Source of the DNA: Aquisalimonas sp007126095
Lineage (GTDB): Bacteria > Pseudomonadota > Gammaproteobacteria > Nitrococcales > Aquisalimonadaceae
Direction of reading: 5' to 3'
DNA length: 64,000 nt
Assembly: GCF_048323695.1 (NCBI RefSeq)
Contig: NZ_JBLWFT010000001.1
Location: 806,001-870,000 of the forward strand
Shown here: in pieces, positions 34,691 to 42,288 of the stretch
Numbering within the stretch: position 1 is the stretch's first letter
How the letters are laid out: every line of letters begins with the position of its first letter
Notes under the pieces: generated by a model
Seen by the model: only the letters and a program-made list of their open reading frames with translations
What the model was told of the DNA's origin: nothing
The model's database searches: none
Translations under genes and position numbers: made by a program

Positions 34691-34866
34691 ATGCAGATTG
34701 TAGCGCGTCACGTGACACATGTCATGCAAGACGCGAATATGGGTTCTACCAATCCGCGCCGCAGTGCTCCGCCTATAGCCACGCAGCGGCTTAGGGGGTG
34801 GTGAAGCGGCGCCTGGCGCGCAGCGCCATTATTTGCACTCACAGGTGCTCGAAGTAGAGTGGGTCC

Positions 34867-35984
34867 ATGGTTCAGCGCAAGGTCACATATCGCCTGTACC
34901 CCACGGCAGAGCAGCGTGGTGCGCTGGAGCACCAGCGTTGGGTTCATTGCCTGTTGTGGAACGAGGCGCTGGCGGAACGGCGCCGGACCTGGGGTGATCG
35001 GCAGGAGTCGCTGGGTTTTTCGGCTCAGTGCAAGCGCCTCACTGAGTGGCGGACCCAATCGAGACTCCTTCGCGGTCTTAACGCCCAGTCCGAACAGGTC
35101 ACCCTCAAGCGCCTGGACTTGGCGTTCCAGCACTTCTTTCGGCGGATGAAAGGTGGCGAGAAGCCGGGGTTTCCCCGCTTCAAGCCGCTGCGCTGGTTCA
35201 AAGGCTGGGGCTATAAAACCCATGGCGACGGCTGGCGTCTGGTGACCAACGAGCGCATGAAGCATGGGAGCCTGCGCCTGTCCGGTATCGGACCGGTCGT
35301 CATCCGGGGCAACCCCCGTACCCCCGGCACGCCGAAGACCTGTGAAATCCTGTGCCGCAATGGGCGCTGGTACGCGAGCATCACCCTGGACTGCGAGCCG
35401 GCCCGGGAGCACGGCGAGAAACTGGGCGGCCTGGACTGGGGCGTGGAGACATTCGCGACCATTGCCACACCGCAGGGCACGGAGGTCATCGACAACCCGC
35501 GCCACCTGGGCCGCACCCTAAGCGAGATCCGCCGTGTGCAGCGTTCCATCTCGCGCAAGGAGGAGGAAGCCAAGAAGGCGTCGGGCAAGACGCGCCGTTT
35601 CCCGGTCTCCAAGCGGCTGCGCAGAGAATACGAACGCCTGCGCCGCCTGCATCGCAAGGTGGCAAGCCAGCGCCTGGATTTCCTGCACCAGACGACAGCG
35701 CGGCTTGTGGGGCAGTTCGCGGCCCTGGGCCTTGAAGATCTGAACATCCAGAACATGACCGCTTCGGGCGGCAGGAGAAGAAGGCGCTCGGCCAGCGGCG
35801 CCATGCGTGTCCCTGTGGTGCGTCCTGCTCGCGGGACGAGAACGCCGCACGGGTTTTGTTGATGTGGACCAAGCAGCAGCTATCCGGTCGGGAACCGGCC
35901 GAGGCGTGGAGGGAGGTAAGACCGAATCATCCTTTGGGTGATCCGGCGCTCCCGTTGAAGCGAGAAACTCACGCCATAGCCTGA
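34867..35984 (+). pseudogene. tnpB: Broken TnpB RNA-guided nuclease
   Basis: The start VQRKVTYRLYPTAEQ and the helices, the RuvC-I strand GGLDWGVETFATIA and the RuvC-II region LGLEDLNIQNMTASGG are intact in the first frame, which ends by frameshift at 35862. In the next frame EKKALGQRRHACPCGASC, SRDENAARVLL and KRETHAIA continue to 35984, giving the second half of the zinc ribbon and the RuvC-III Asp. About 60 residues between these pieces, including the first CxxC of the zinc ribbon, are deleted. It cannot be a functional nuclease. The 3' end of the frame overlaps the right-end hairpin, as is normal for TnpB/omega-RNA loci. Confidence 0.85.
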
Positions 35985-35995
35985 AAGGCTTGGCG
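35972..35995 (+). ncRNA. Right-end hairpin, probable 3' part of an omega RNA
   Basis: Arms CGCCATAGCCT and AGGCTTGGCG pair around a GAA loop with one bulged T, followed by GGAGTAGTTCA. In TnpB elements this terminal hairpin forms the scaffold of the omega RNA, and the guide begins just past the element end. Here the guide region would be the antisense of the neighbouring alpha/beta-hydrolase gene. With the nuclease broken it is probably relic. Confidence 0.5.
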
Positions 35996-36003
35996 GGAGT
36001 AGT

Positions 36004-36717
36004 TCATCCTGCTTTGCAGGCGGCTTCCGGCCCGGCGATGCGGTGCGTGAGGAGGGAGGTCAGCTCCAGCGGGGCTGAGAGCATGGGCCAAGGGCCGGCG
36101 TCCAGGTGGTAGGTGCGCCAGTGGTCGGGGTGATCCGGCGTGGTGGCGTTGCCGCTGGTGATCACCGTGCCGGCCTGGTGGTGCAGGGGCCGGTCGAGCA
36201 CGGCCGGGTCGGTGACGGCGTGGCCCGGGTGGCCCACGAGCCGCTCACTGAGGAACCGGGCGTGCTCGCTGGAGAGGGCTGCTTCCTGCTGCAGGGCCGC
36301 CGCATCGGGTGCGGGCCAGCGGCCGTTGTTGGCGCTGATGCGCTGGGTTTCGTGCGCGGGGTCGAGGTCGATGGTGTCGACCAAGGAGTGCCGGTCTCGC
36401 GGGAGGCTGGCGTCCACGTACACGGTATGGGCGATGCGCTCGCGCTGGAGGTCGGCCACTTGGCCGATCACGAGCCCGCCGTAGCCGTGGCCCACGAGGA
36501 TCACGTCGTCCAGGTCGCGCTCGTGGATGTACTGCATCACCTCCTGCACATGGGTGCTGAGCCGGATGGCGGAGACGTCGCCATCCAGCGTTTCCAGGCC
36601 GGAGAGTGTCATGGAGCGTGCGTTCTGCCTCCGTGCGCGCAGCGCCTGTTCGACGTGATGCCAGACCCAGGCGCCCGTCCAGGCGCCTGGGATCAGGAGG
36701 TAGTTGCGTGCGCTCAT
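36004..36717 (-). CDS. Alpha/beta-hydrolase-fold pseudoenzyme
   Basis: This 237-residue protein matches small alpha/beta hydrolases (salicylate esterase/MhpC type): YLLIPGAWTGAWVWHHVEQA, DVILVGHGYGGLVIGQVA and HTVYVDASLP. Its catalytic residues are gone. The nucleophile Ser of GHSYGG is Gly78 (GHGYGG), the catalytic His of DAGHWPMLS is Pro (DAGPWPMLS), and the acid position reads SGNATTP. The frame is otherwise intact. It lies 17 bases after the vWA lipoprotein gene, so it belongs to that operon; a binding or scaffold role is more likely than catalysis. Its stop codon coincides with the end of the TnpB element, so the C-terminus may have been trimmed by the insertion. Confidence 0.85.
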   Translation of the reverse strand: MSARNYLLIPGAWTGAWVWHHVEQALRARRQNARSMTLSGLETLDGDVSAIRLSTHVQEVMQYIHERDLDDVILVGHGYGGLVIGQVADLQRERIAHTVYVDASLPRDRHSLVDTIDLDPAHETQRISANNGRWPAPDAAALQQEAALSSEHARFLSERLVGHPGHAVTDPAVLDRPLHHQAGTVITSGNATTPDHPDHWRTYHLDAGPWPMLSAPLELTSLLTHRIAGPEAACKAG

Positions 36718-36734
36718 AAACTCGCCACTGTTGC

Positions 36735-37454
36735 TTACCTTTGTGCGGTCACGACTTCGAGCCGTGCCAGGTTGTTGGCCACGCGCCACTGGCCGCCGCC
36801 GGACTCGATGCGCTCCTGCCAGTCGGCGAGGCGGCGCTCGTAGGCGCGCGGGTCGTGGTTGTCGCCGCTCATGCGGGTGACGTTCACGGCCACCACGTCG
36901 ACACCCTTGAGGTTGAGGGGGATGTCGCGCTTGAGGTCGGGCATCAGGTCTTCGTTCAGGTCGGAGACCATGTAGAGCTGCCGCTCGCCGGCGTTGGCCT
37001 CGTTGAGGAAATCCCGCGCCAGGAACACGCCGCCGGTGATGTCGCTGTGCGCGCTGGGCACGCGGAAGCGCTCCAGGAAGGCGTCCAGGTCGGCACGCAC
37101 TTCCCGCTTCTGCTGTGTGGCGACGCTCGGCCGGTGGTCGAACTCGGCGCTGGCGATGATGTTGCGCTCGGAGTAGCTGCTGTTGTCGATGAAGCCGATG
37201 GCCAGGGAGTCGCCGCTCTCCATCTGCGCAAGCAGGTGGTTGGTGAGCGTGCGGGCCTTCTCCATCTCGCTGGCGTAGTTCTCGGAGATGTCCACCAGCA
37301 CGAAGGCGGCGCGGCTGTTGTTGGTCGGCTCGCCGCAGCCGCTCAGCGCGGTGGCGACGGCGGCACAGAAGGCCAGGGCCAGGCCCCGCCGCGTGCGGCG
37401 GGCGCTGGGCCGGGTGGTGGATGCGGTCTGCGTCTGGTTGGTGTTCGTCAGCAT
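36735..37454 (-). CDS. von Willebrand factor A-domain lipoprotein
   Basis: This 239-residue lipoprotein has a signal ending in lipobox LSGC (preceded by a Thr/Arg-rich N-terminus) and a vWA fold: AAFVLVDISENYASEMEKA supplies the MIDAS DxSxN, SDITGGVFLARDFL the threonine, and YMVSDLNEDLMP the distal aspartate. VVAVNVTRMSGDN is a typical inner strand. The MIDAS would hold a divalent ion and bind a partner protein. Three bases separate it from the upstream membrane-protein gene, so both are co-translated. It is likely anchored in the inner or outer membrane facing the periplasm. Confidence 0.8.
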   Translation of the reverse strand: MLTNTNQTQTASTTRPSARRTRRGLALAFCAAVATALSGCGEPTNNSRAAFVLVDISENYASEMEKARTLTNHLLAQMESGDSLAIGFIDNSSYSERNIIASAEFDHRPSVATQQKREVRADLDAFLERFRVPSAHSDITGGVFLARDFLNEANAGERQLYMVSDLNEDLMPDLKRDIPLNLKGVDVVAVNVTRMSGDNHDPRAYERRLADWQERIESGGGQWRVANNLARLEVVTAQR

Positions 37455-37457
37455 GGC

Positions 37458-38972
37458 TCAGGCCTCCCGTTCGGTGAGCTGGGTGTCGTCCGTGTCGGCA
37501 TCGCTGCTGGCGCGGCGGCGGCGTTTGGTCTTCGGCTTCGCGGGGGTGTCCGCGTCGGTGTCGTCCTCGTCCCCTGCATGGGCGGTTTCGCGGCGGTGGG
37601 CGATCATCCGCTCGATGCTGAGCGGCAGCATGATCAGCAGGTCGTAGAGGCTCACCAGCACCTTGCTCAGGTGGCTGGCCACGCCGCCGGCGAGCCGCAC
37701 CACCACCCGCAGCACGCGCACCACGCCCAGCACCAGCAGCCCGAGGACCGTACGCAGGGAGTTGATGAACGCCTCCAGCGGGATGGCGACGAAGGCCAGC
37801 GCGAACGGCAGGATGAACCCGAGCAGAAGCTGCGCCACCGACGGGATCCAGCGGAACTGCGCCTCGGCCGCGGCACCGCCCGCGAGGGACTGGGTCAGGG
37901 CCTGCTGATCCATCACCAGCAGGTCACGCATGTAGGCGAGCGAGGCCTCGATGCTGGCGAAGATGAACAGGATGGTGAACGCGGCGATGGCCATGCGCTT
38001 GCGCATGCGGTCTTCCATGCGGCCGATCATGGGAAACAGCTTGGTGATCTGCAGCGCCTCGAGCAGGAATATCCCCATGGAGATCTCCACCATGATGATC
38101 ACCAGCGCGGCGATGTCGGACACGCGCATGGAGCCGATGTAGGCGGCCCCGCCCACCATCTCGGACATGGGCAGCGCGATCAGGTGGAAGTTGATGAGGC
38201 CGCCGAAGGCGGCGATCACCAGCACCAGGGAGGCGATGAAGAACTGCGTCACCGACGACGCCGTGAGCGCGTGCACGGCCTTGTCGTCTTCCCGGCGCAT
38301 GGCCTCGTAGTTGGCCATGTGGCGGTCGATGGCCGCGGCGCGCTCTTCGAGGCCGGTGATGGTGGTCTGCACCTTGTCCATGGTGGTGCTCACCGTGCGC
38401 CAGTCGCCCTGCATGCCGTGCAGGATCTTGTGGCGCTCGTTCACGCTCTTCTGGTAGGCCTTGAGCGTCTCCTTGTGGGAGTTCTCCACGGCCTCGCGGA
38501 TGTTCTCCAGGATCTTGCCCACGGCCGGGTCGCCGGAGCTGGGCAGCGAGGAGATGGTGGACGTGAGCTCGGACCAGTCCGGCGGCAGCGGTGCCTGATC
38601 GGTGGAGGCCTGGTAGTCGGCCTCGATCTTCTCGATGGTCTCGGCGAGCTTGCGGTGCAGCGCCGGGTAGTGGCTGAGCTCGCGCTCGACGATGGCGTTC
38701 ACGCGGGTGAACTCCCGCTCGATGGCCTTCTCGGCCTCTTCCCGGCCCACGGCCAGGAGCACGTCGCGGTTGCGCTTCGCCACCCGTTTCTCGAGCTGGC
38801 GCAGGCTGGCGGCAGCCAGTCGCAGGGCGCCGTCGATGGCCCGCCCGGTGCCACGCAGCACGTGGTGGGCGTGGGGGCGCCCCAGGTACAACACGGTTAT
38901 GCCGATCACGAGCCAGATGGCCAGCGACAGCCCCGGCGAATCCGACCAGATGTAGAGTATGTCAGCCAACAT
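37458..38972 (-). CDS. Coiled-coil multi-spanning membrane protein of unknown function
   Basis: This protein of about 504 residues has one N-terminal membrane segment (LAIWLVIGITVLYLG). A long charged helical region follows (about 45-215, with KRNRDVLLAVGREEAEKAIE and TTITGLEERAAAIDRHMANY), then four or more membrane segments (about 220-400) and a charged tail with repeated Asp and KPKTKRRRR. This plan (membrane anchor, long coiled coil, helical bundle) is reminiscent of motor or channel-like proteins, but no signature such as MotA/ExbB is seen. It is the first gene of an operon with the vWA lipoprotein and the hydrolase-fold protein. I do not recognise the family. Confidence 0.7.
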   Translation of the reverse strand: MLADILYIWSDSPGLSLAIWLVIGITVLYLGRPHAHHVLRGTGRAIDGALRLAAASLRQLEKRVAKRNRDVLLAVGREEAEKAIEREFTRVNAIVERELSHYPALHRKLAETIEKIEADYQASTDQAPLPPDWSELTSTISSLPSSGDPAVGKILENIREAVENSHKETLKAYQKSVNERHKILHGMQGDWRTVSTTMDKVQTTITGLEERAAAIDRHMANYEAMRREDDKAVHALTASSVTQFFIASLVLVIAAFGGLINFHLIALPMSEMVGGAAYIGSMRVSDIAALVIIMVEISMGIFLLEALQITKLFPMIGRMEDRMRKRMAIAAFTILFIFASIEASLAYMRDLLVMDQQALTQSLAGGAAAEAQFRWIPSVAQLLLGFILPFALAFVAIPLEAFINSLRTVLGLLVLGVVRVLRVVVRLAGGVASHLSKVLVSLYDLLIMLPLSIERMIAHRRETAHAGDEDDTDADTPAKPKTKRRRRASSDADTDDTQLTEREA

Positions 38973-39015
38973 GATGATCACCCTGTGCCTGTATGGTTGT
39001 TGTGGTGGCGCCCCT

Positions 39016-39031
39016 GACGGGCGGGCCCGTC
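39016..39031. promoter_or_regulatory. Inverted repeat in divergent promoter region
   Basis: The 213-base gap between the divergent membrane-protein and response-regulator genes contains a perfect GACGGGC-GG-GCCCGTC inverted repeat. It could be a binding site for the adjacent OmpR-type regulator, or simply a stable hairpin. No convincing -35/-10 pair was identified. Confidence 0.3.
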
Positions 39032-39185
39032 TTCAGCGTTGAGTGGAGTCTCCCGCGCGCTGGTGAAAAATCCGTGAACACGACGCACCGGCCGCCGGAT
39101 GCGCGAGGGTTGATGGCCGTCACGTCTGGCGGTGTCGCCGGCGTGCTACGTTGCGGGGCTGTTGCCAGGGGAGTACGGGCGCGCC

Positions 39186-39995
39186 ATGGCGGTGATTCTG
39201 TGGGTGGAAGACCAGCTGCACTGGATCGAGCGATTCAGGCCGGTGCTGGAGGAGACGGCATTTGACGCCGCGCCGACCGAGGTGCAGGTGTTCAAGTTCG
39301 CGGAGGCCGCCTGCCAGCACATCCGCCAGGTGAGCGACGACGGCGCACCGGATCTCGCCCTGCTGGACGCGAACATGAACGGCAACGACGCCGCCGGCTT
39401 CTCCGTATCCCGCGCGCTGCAGCGCAAGTGGCCCGACCTGCCCATCATCTACCTCTCCGAGCACAGCGGCACCGGCATCGAGGAGCAGGCGTTCGAGACC
39501 TCGGGCGCCCGGGATTTCATCGCCAAACATCAGCGCAACGTGGAGCAGGTGCTGTGCTGGCGGATCAAGGCGGCGCTCCGCCAGAGCGACATGCGCCAGC
39601 CCGGCCCGGCGCAGTCCGGCGACGTGCTGCAAAGCGGCGATCTCACCCTGGATACCGTGACCTGGGAGGTGTACTGGCGCGGCAGCAAGCTCATGAACCC
39701 GGCCAATGCGAAACGCCCGCTGGCGCCCATGCCGCGCAAGATCCTGCGCTACCTGGTGGAGGCCTCGCCCCGCGCCGTGACCACCGAGCAGATGGCCGAG
39801 CACCTGGATACCGACACGGACCGCTTCTCCTACGCCAGCTACCGCCAGCACATCCGCACCCTGCGCCGCGCGTTCGACCAGGCCATGGGCGGTGATGGCC
39901 GCTTCCAGGCCATCTGCGACGGCGGCGAAGGCATCGTTACCTTCGGCGACGAAGGCGCGTATTGCTGGCGACCGGTCAAGGGAGCCGAGACATGA
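39186..39995 (+). CDS. Response regulator, receiver plus winged helix
   Basis: This 269-residue regulator has a receiver domain with ILWVEDQ (acidic pair), LALLDANMNG (phospho-acceptor Asp), YLSEHSG and FIAKHQ (switch Ser and Lys). Its C-terminal winged helix of OmpR/PhoB type (PMPRKILRYLVEASPRAVTT, YRQHIRTLRRAFD) is unusually long and ends in GEGIVTFGDEGAYCW. The ATG at 39186 lacks a strong ribosome site. It overlaps the following kinase gene by four bases, so they form a two-component pair. It is divergent from the vWA/membrane operon, its likely target. Confidence 0.85.
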   Translation: MAVILWVEDQLHWIERFRPVLEETAFDAAPTEVQVFKFAEAACQHIRQVSDDGAPDLALLDANMNGNDAAGFSVSRALQRKWPDLPIIYLSEHSGTGIEEQAFETSGARDFIAKHQRNVEQVLCWRIKAALRQSDMRQPGPAQSGDVLQSGDLTLDTVTWEVYWRGSKLMNPANAKRPLAPMPRKILRYLVEASPRAVTTEQMAEHLDTDTDRFSYASYRQHIRTLRRAFDQAMGGDGRFQAICDGGEGIVTFGDEGAYCWRPVKGAET

Positions 39996-41614
39996 CCGAC
40001 ACCGACGACGCCGACATCAGCCGCCCGACCACGCGGATCACCAAGGTCACTTTCCCGTGGCTGAGCGCCCTGGGCGCCCTGCTCGCGCTCACCTACCTGC
40101 TGGCGGTGACCGAGCCCTGGCTCGCCACCTACTACGACATCCCGCGCGAATGGCTGCGGCTGGACGCCGCCTACGGAGCGCTGGGCGGGTTCATCCTGCT
40201 GCTGCTTCTGGACCTGCGCCGCTACCGGCGCCAGTACGCCGGCCAGAAAGCCGATCTGCTGCACCTGAACCGCCAGCTCGACGCGCTGTGGGAGCGCAAG
40301 AAGCAGCTGCAGATGAAGGCGCACACCTACTCCGGCCACGCCGACAAACTGAAGCTGTTCATCAGCGACAAGCTGCTGGAGTACATCGAGTACGACGAGA
40401 AGTTTCTGCACTTCAAGAGCATCGCCGCGGAAGTGCGCCACAACGGCGTGATCAGCTTCGACAAGGTGCAGACGGCCCTGCAGCATGCGGCCGCCGCCAA
40501 CCGCGCGGCGCTCGACGCAGCCGGCACCGACAATCCGGACGCCGCCGCCCGGCAGGCGGAATACGAAGCCGCCCTGGACGCCATGCGCTATCTCTGGGAT
40601 CTACTCGATCTCTCCACCGCCGACAACCTCGCCCTGCACATCGGCAATCTGCTGTGCGAATGCGAGGAGCACTACGTGCAGCGGGAGCTCCAGGGTGACG
40701 ACCACGCCGCCCTGCCCTACGAGCCGGCCTATCTGCCTCAGCGCGCCGCGTGGCGGGCGCTTGCCGTGGTGCGCAACGAAACGATGCCCGCCCCCGATGA
40801 CGACACCGGCTACACCCTGCACGACAGCAAGTGGACCGTGCATCTGGAACCGGCCGGTGAGCTGCTGGGCAACGAGAACCACCTGGTGCTGCTGCTGGAG
40901 AATCTGCTCAAGAACGCGCAGTTCTTCGCCAACAAGCGCGGCTTCAAAAAGGCGTTCGCGCCCGTGGCCCTCACCCTCACCGAGGAGCACGGCCACGCGT
41001 GCCTGCGCGTGTACAATCGCGGCCCGCACATCCGCGACGACGACCGCGACAACCTCTTCCAGCTCGGCTACTCCACGCGCCGCACCAAGGAACACCACGG
41101 CCGCGGGCTGGGGCTGTACTTCGTGGGCGAGATCGTGAAGGGCTACGAAGGCCGCATCGACGTGCACAACATCGAAACCCCGACCGCGCGCTACACCGTG
41201 CGGCTGGAGCTGGACGACGGCGAGGTGATCACCGAAACGCTGGACATCACCGCGCACGACGGCGAGCCCGACGGCGCCCGTGAATGGACGTTCGGCTCAC
41301 CACTGAAGAGCGTGGAAATCACCCCGGAGGACAGCGACGACACCCAGCGTCTGGACGACTTCGCCGCCAGCGGCAAGCAGCGCCATTTCGACTCTGCGCA
41401 CCCGGAGCGCCCGCACTGGCGACTGGACTACACCCCCAAACGCAAGGCGCACCGGGTCAGCATCGAGCCGCTCAACATCAACGGCGTGGAGTTCGAAATC
41501 CGGCTGCCCACGGCGCGGCACCGCCTGGAGAGCAGCGACATGGAGCCGGAGGAGGACATCGACACGGAAGTGGAACGGCTGGACGAGCGCTTCCGCACGC
41601 CGATGACGGAGTGA
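39992..41614 (+). CDS. Atypical membrane sensor histidine kinase
   Basis: This 540-residue protein has two membrane segments close to the N-terminus (about 23-43 and 60-77), with no large outer domain. A long helical region follows, containing HTYSGHADKLKL and AAEVRHNGVISFDKV, then a GHKL ATPase domain. The N box is LLENLLKNAQFFANKR; the D box is RVYNRGPHIRDDDRDN, with Asn replacing Asp in DxGxG; the G box is GRGLGLYFVGEIV. No standard HExxP phospho-acceptor is present; H in EVRHNG is the best candidate. A C-terminal tail of about 130 residues after the ATPase domain is acidic and unassigned. It probably senses membrane or cytoplasmic state. Confidence 0.8.
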   Translation: MTDTDDADISRPTTRITKVTFPWLSALGALLALTYLLAVTEPWLATYYDIPREWLRLDAAYGALGGFILLLLLDLRRYRRQYAGQKADLLHLNRQLDALWERKKQLQMKAHTYSGHADKLKLFISDKLLEYIEYDEKFLHFKSIAAEVRHNGVISFDKVQTALQHAAAANRAALDAAGTDNPDAAARQAEYEAALDAMRYLWDLLDLSTADNLALHIGNLLCECEEHYVQRELQGDDHAALPYEPAYLPQRAAWRALAVVRNETMPAPDDDTGYTLHDSKWTVHLEPAGELLGNENHLVLLLENLLKNAQFFANKRGFKKAFAPVALTLTEEHGHACLRVYNRGPHIRDDDRDNLFQLGYSTRRTKEHHGRGLGLYFVGEIVKGYEGRIDVHNIETPTARYTVRLELDDGEVITETLDITAHDGEPDGAREWTFGSPLKSVEITPEDSDDTQRLDDFAASGKQRHFDSAHPERPHWRLDYTPKRKAHRVSIEPLNINGVEFEIRLPTARHRLESSDMEPEEDIDTEVERLDERFRTPMTE

Positions 41615-41619
41615 CCGCG

Positions 41620-41643
41620 TAGCGGGCGTTGCCGGACCCGCTA
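41620..41643. terminator. Possible bidirectional terminator hairpin
   Basis: A seven-base stem TAGCGGG/CCCGCTA with a ten-base loop lies between the convergent ends of the kinase and the antiterminator genes. It has no T tract on either strand, so termination strength is doubtful. Confidence 0.3.
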
Positions 41644-42288
41644 ATCACGGCCACTTTCATCAACGGACTCATCCCCCGCCTTGGGCCGCACAACGAGGTT
41701 GTGGAGCAAGGCATTGGATTCGATGATTGACTGCGCGATCTCCGTGACTGTCTTGCGGCACTCCATGGCCTGATGACGGATGGCGCGGTACGCCTGCTCT
41801 TCCTCGATGCCGTGGATGCGCATGAGCACAAGCTTGGCTTCATTGAGCTTCTGACTGTTCTCGACCTTGCTCTTCAGCTTGGTGATCAGTTTTTCTTTCT
41901 TCCGGCCCTCCTGCCAGATACGACGGGCGTTGACGATGCTGCTCAGCACCCCGTATGGCCGCACCGGCTTCGGCAACACCCCGTCCACCCCCAGGTCAAT
42001 GAGGTTGTGCAGCACCGACGGGCTCTCGTAGCCGGCCAGCCCGATCAACGTGGGCCGCTCCTGCTGCCGCTTGAGAAAATCCGCAGTGACTTCGGACGGT
42101 TTCTCCCGCACCTCGACAAAGGCGAGGTCGACCTGCTCCGTGGACATCCTCGGCGGTGGCCAGATCGCCTGCGCACGACAGCCGATCCGCATGAGCTGCT
42201 GCAGCAACTCTTCGGCATCGCCGTCTCTCGGGTGCAGCACCAGAACGTTCAGGCCACGCAGCCGCTGTATGATGTCCTCGTTGTCCAT
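41641..42288 (-). CDS. amiR: ANTAR-domain transcription antiterminator AmiR
   Basis: This 215-residue protein has an N-terminal pseudo-receiver domain (VLVLHPRDGDAEELLQQL, LGVDGVLPKPVRPYG), a coiled coil, and a C-terminal ANTAR RNA-binding domain (AKLVLMRIHGIEEEQAYRAI). In Pseudomonas, AmiR binds leader RNA of the amidase operon and stops termination; AmiC holds it inactive until amide binds. The ATG overlaps the stop of amiC (TGATG), giving coupled, equal synthesis of the two partners. A leader hairpin and terminator lie upstream of the first gene of this operon. Both ends of the circuit are therefore visible here. Confidence 0.93.
   Translation of the reverse strand: MDNEDIIQRLRGLNVLVLHPRDGDAEELLQQLMRIGCRAQAIWPPPRMSTEQVDLAFVEVREKPSEVTADFLKRQQERPTLIGLAGYESPSVLHNLIDLGVDGVLPKPVRPYGVLSSIVNARRIWQEGRKKEKLITKLKSKVENSQKLNEAKLVLMRIHGIEEEQAYRAIRHQAMECRKTVTEIAQSIIESNALLHNLVVRPKAGDESVDESGRD

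Larger units (their letters stand above)
34840..36008 (+). mobile_element. IS200/IS605-type (IS1341-like) element carrying only tnpB
   Basis: The element holds a broken tnpB and a right end with an imperfect hairpin followed by GGGAGTAGTTCAT, the typical right end of TnpB-only elements. The left boundary is not certain; it lies somewhere between the higB promoter region and the tnpB start. No TnpA transposase is present, so it could not have moved by itself even when intact. Confidence 0.65.

Noticed and set aside
36741..39017. Long open frame (758 codons) antisense to the membrane and vWA genes
   Set aside because: It is a GC-skew shadow: low-complexity Ala/Gly/His/Val-rich text with no ribosome site, and the opposite strand carries clear signal peptides, a lipobox and membrane segments.
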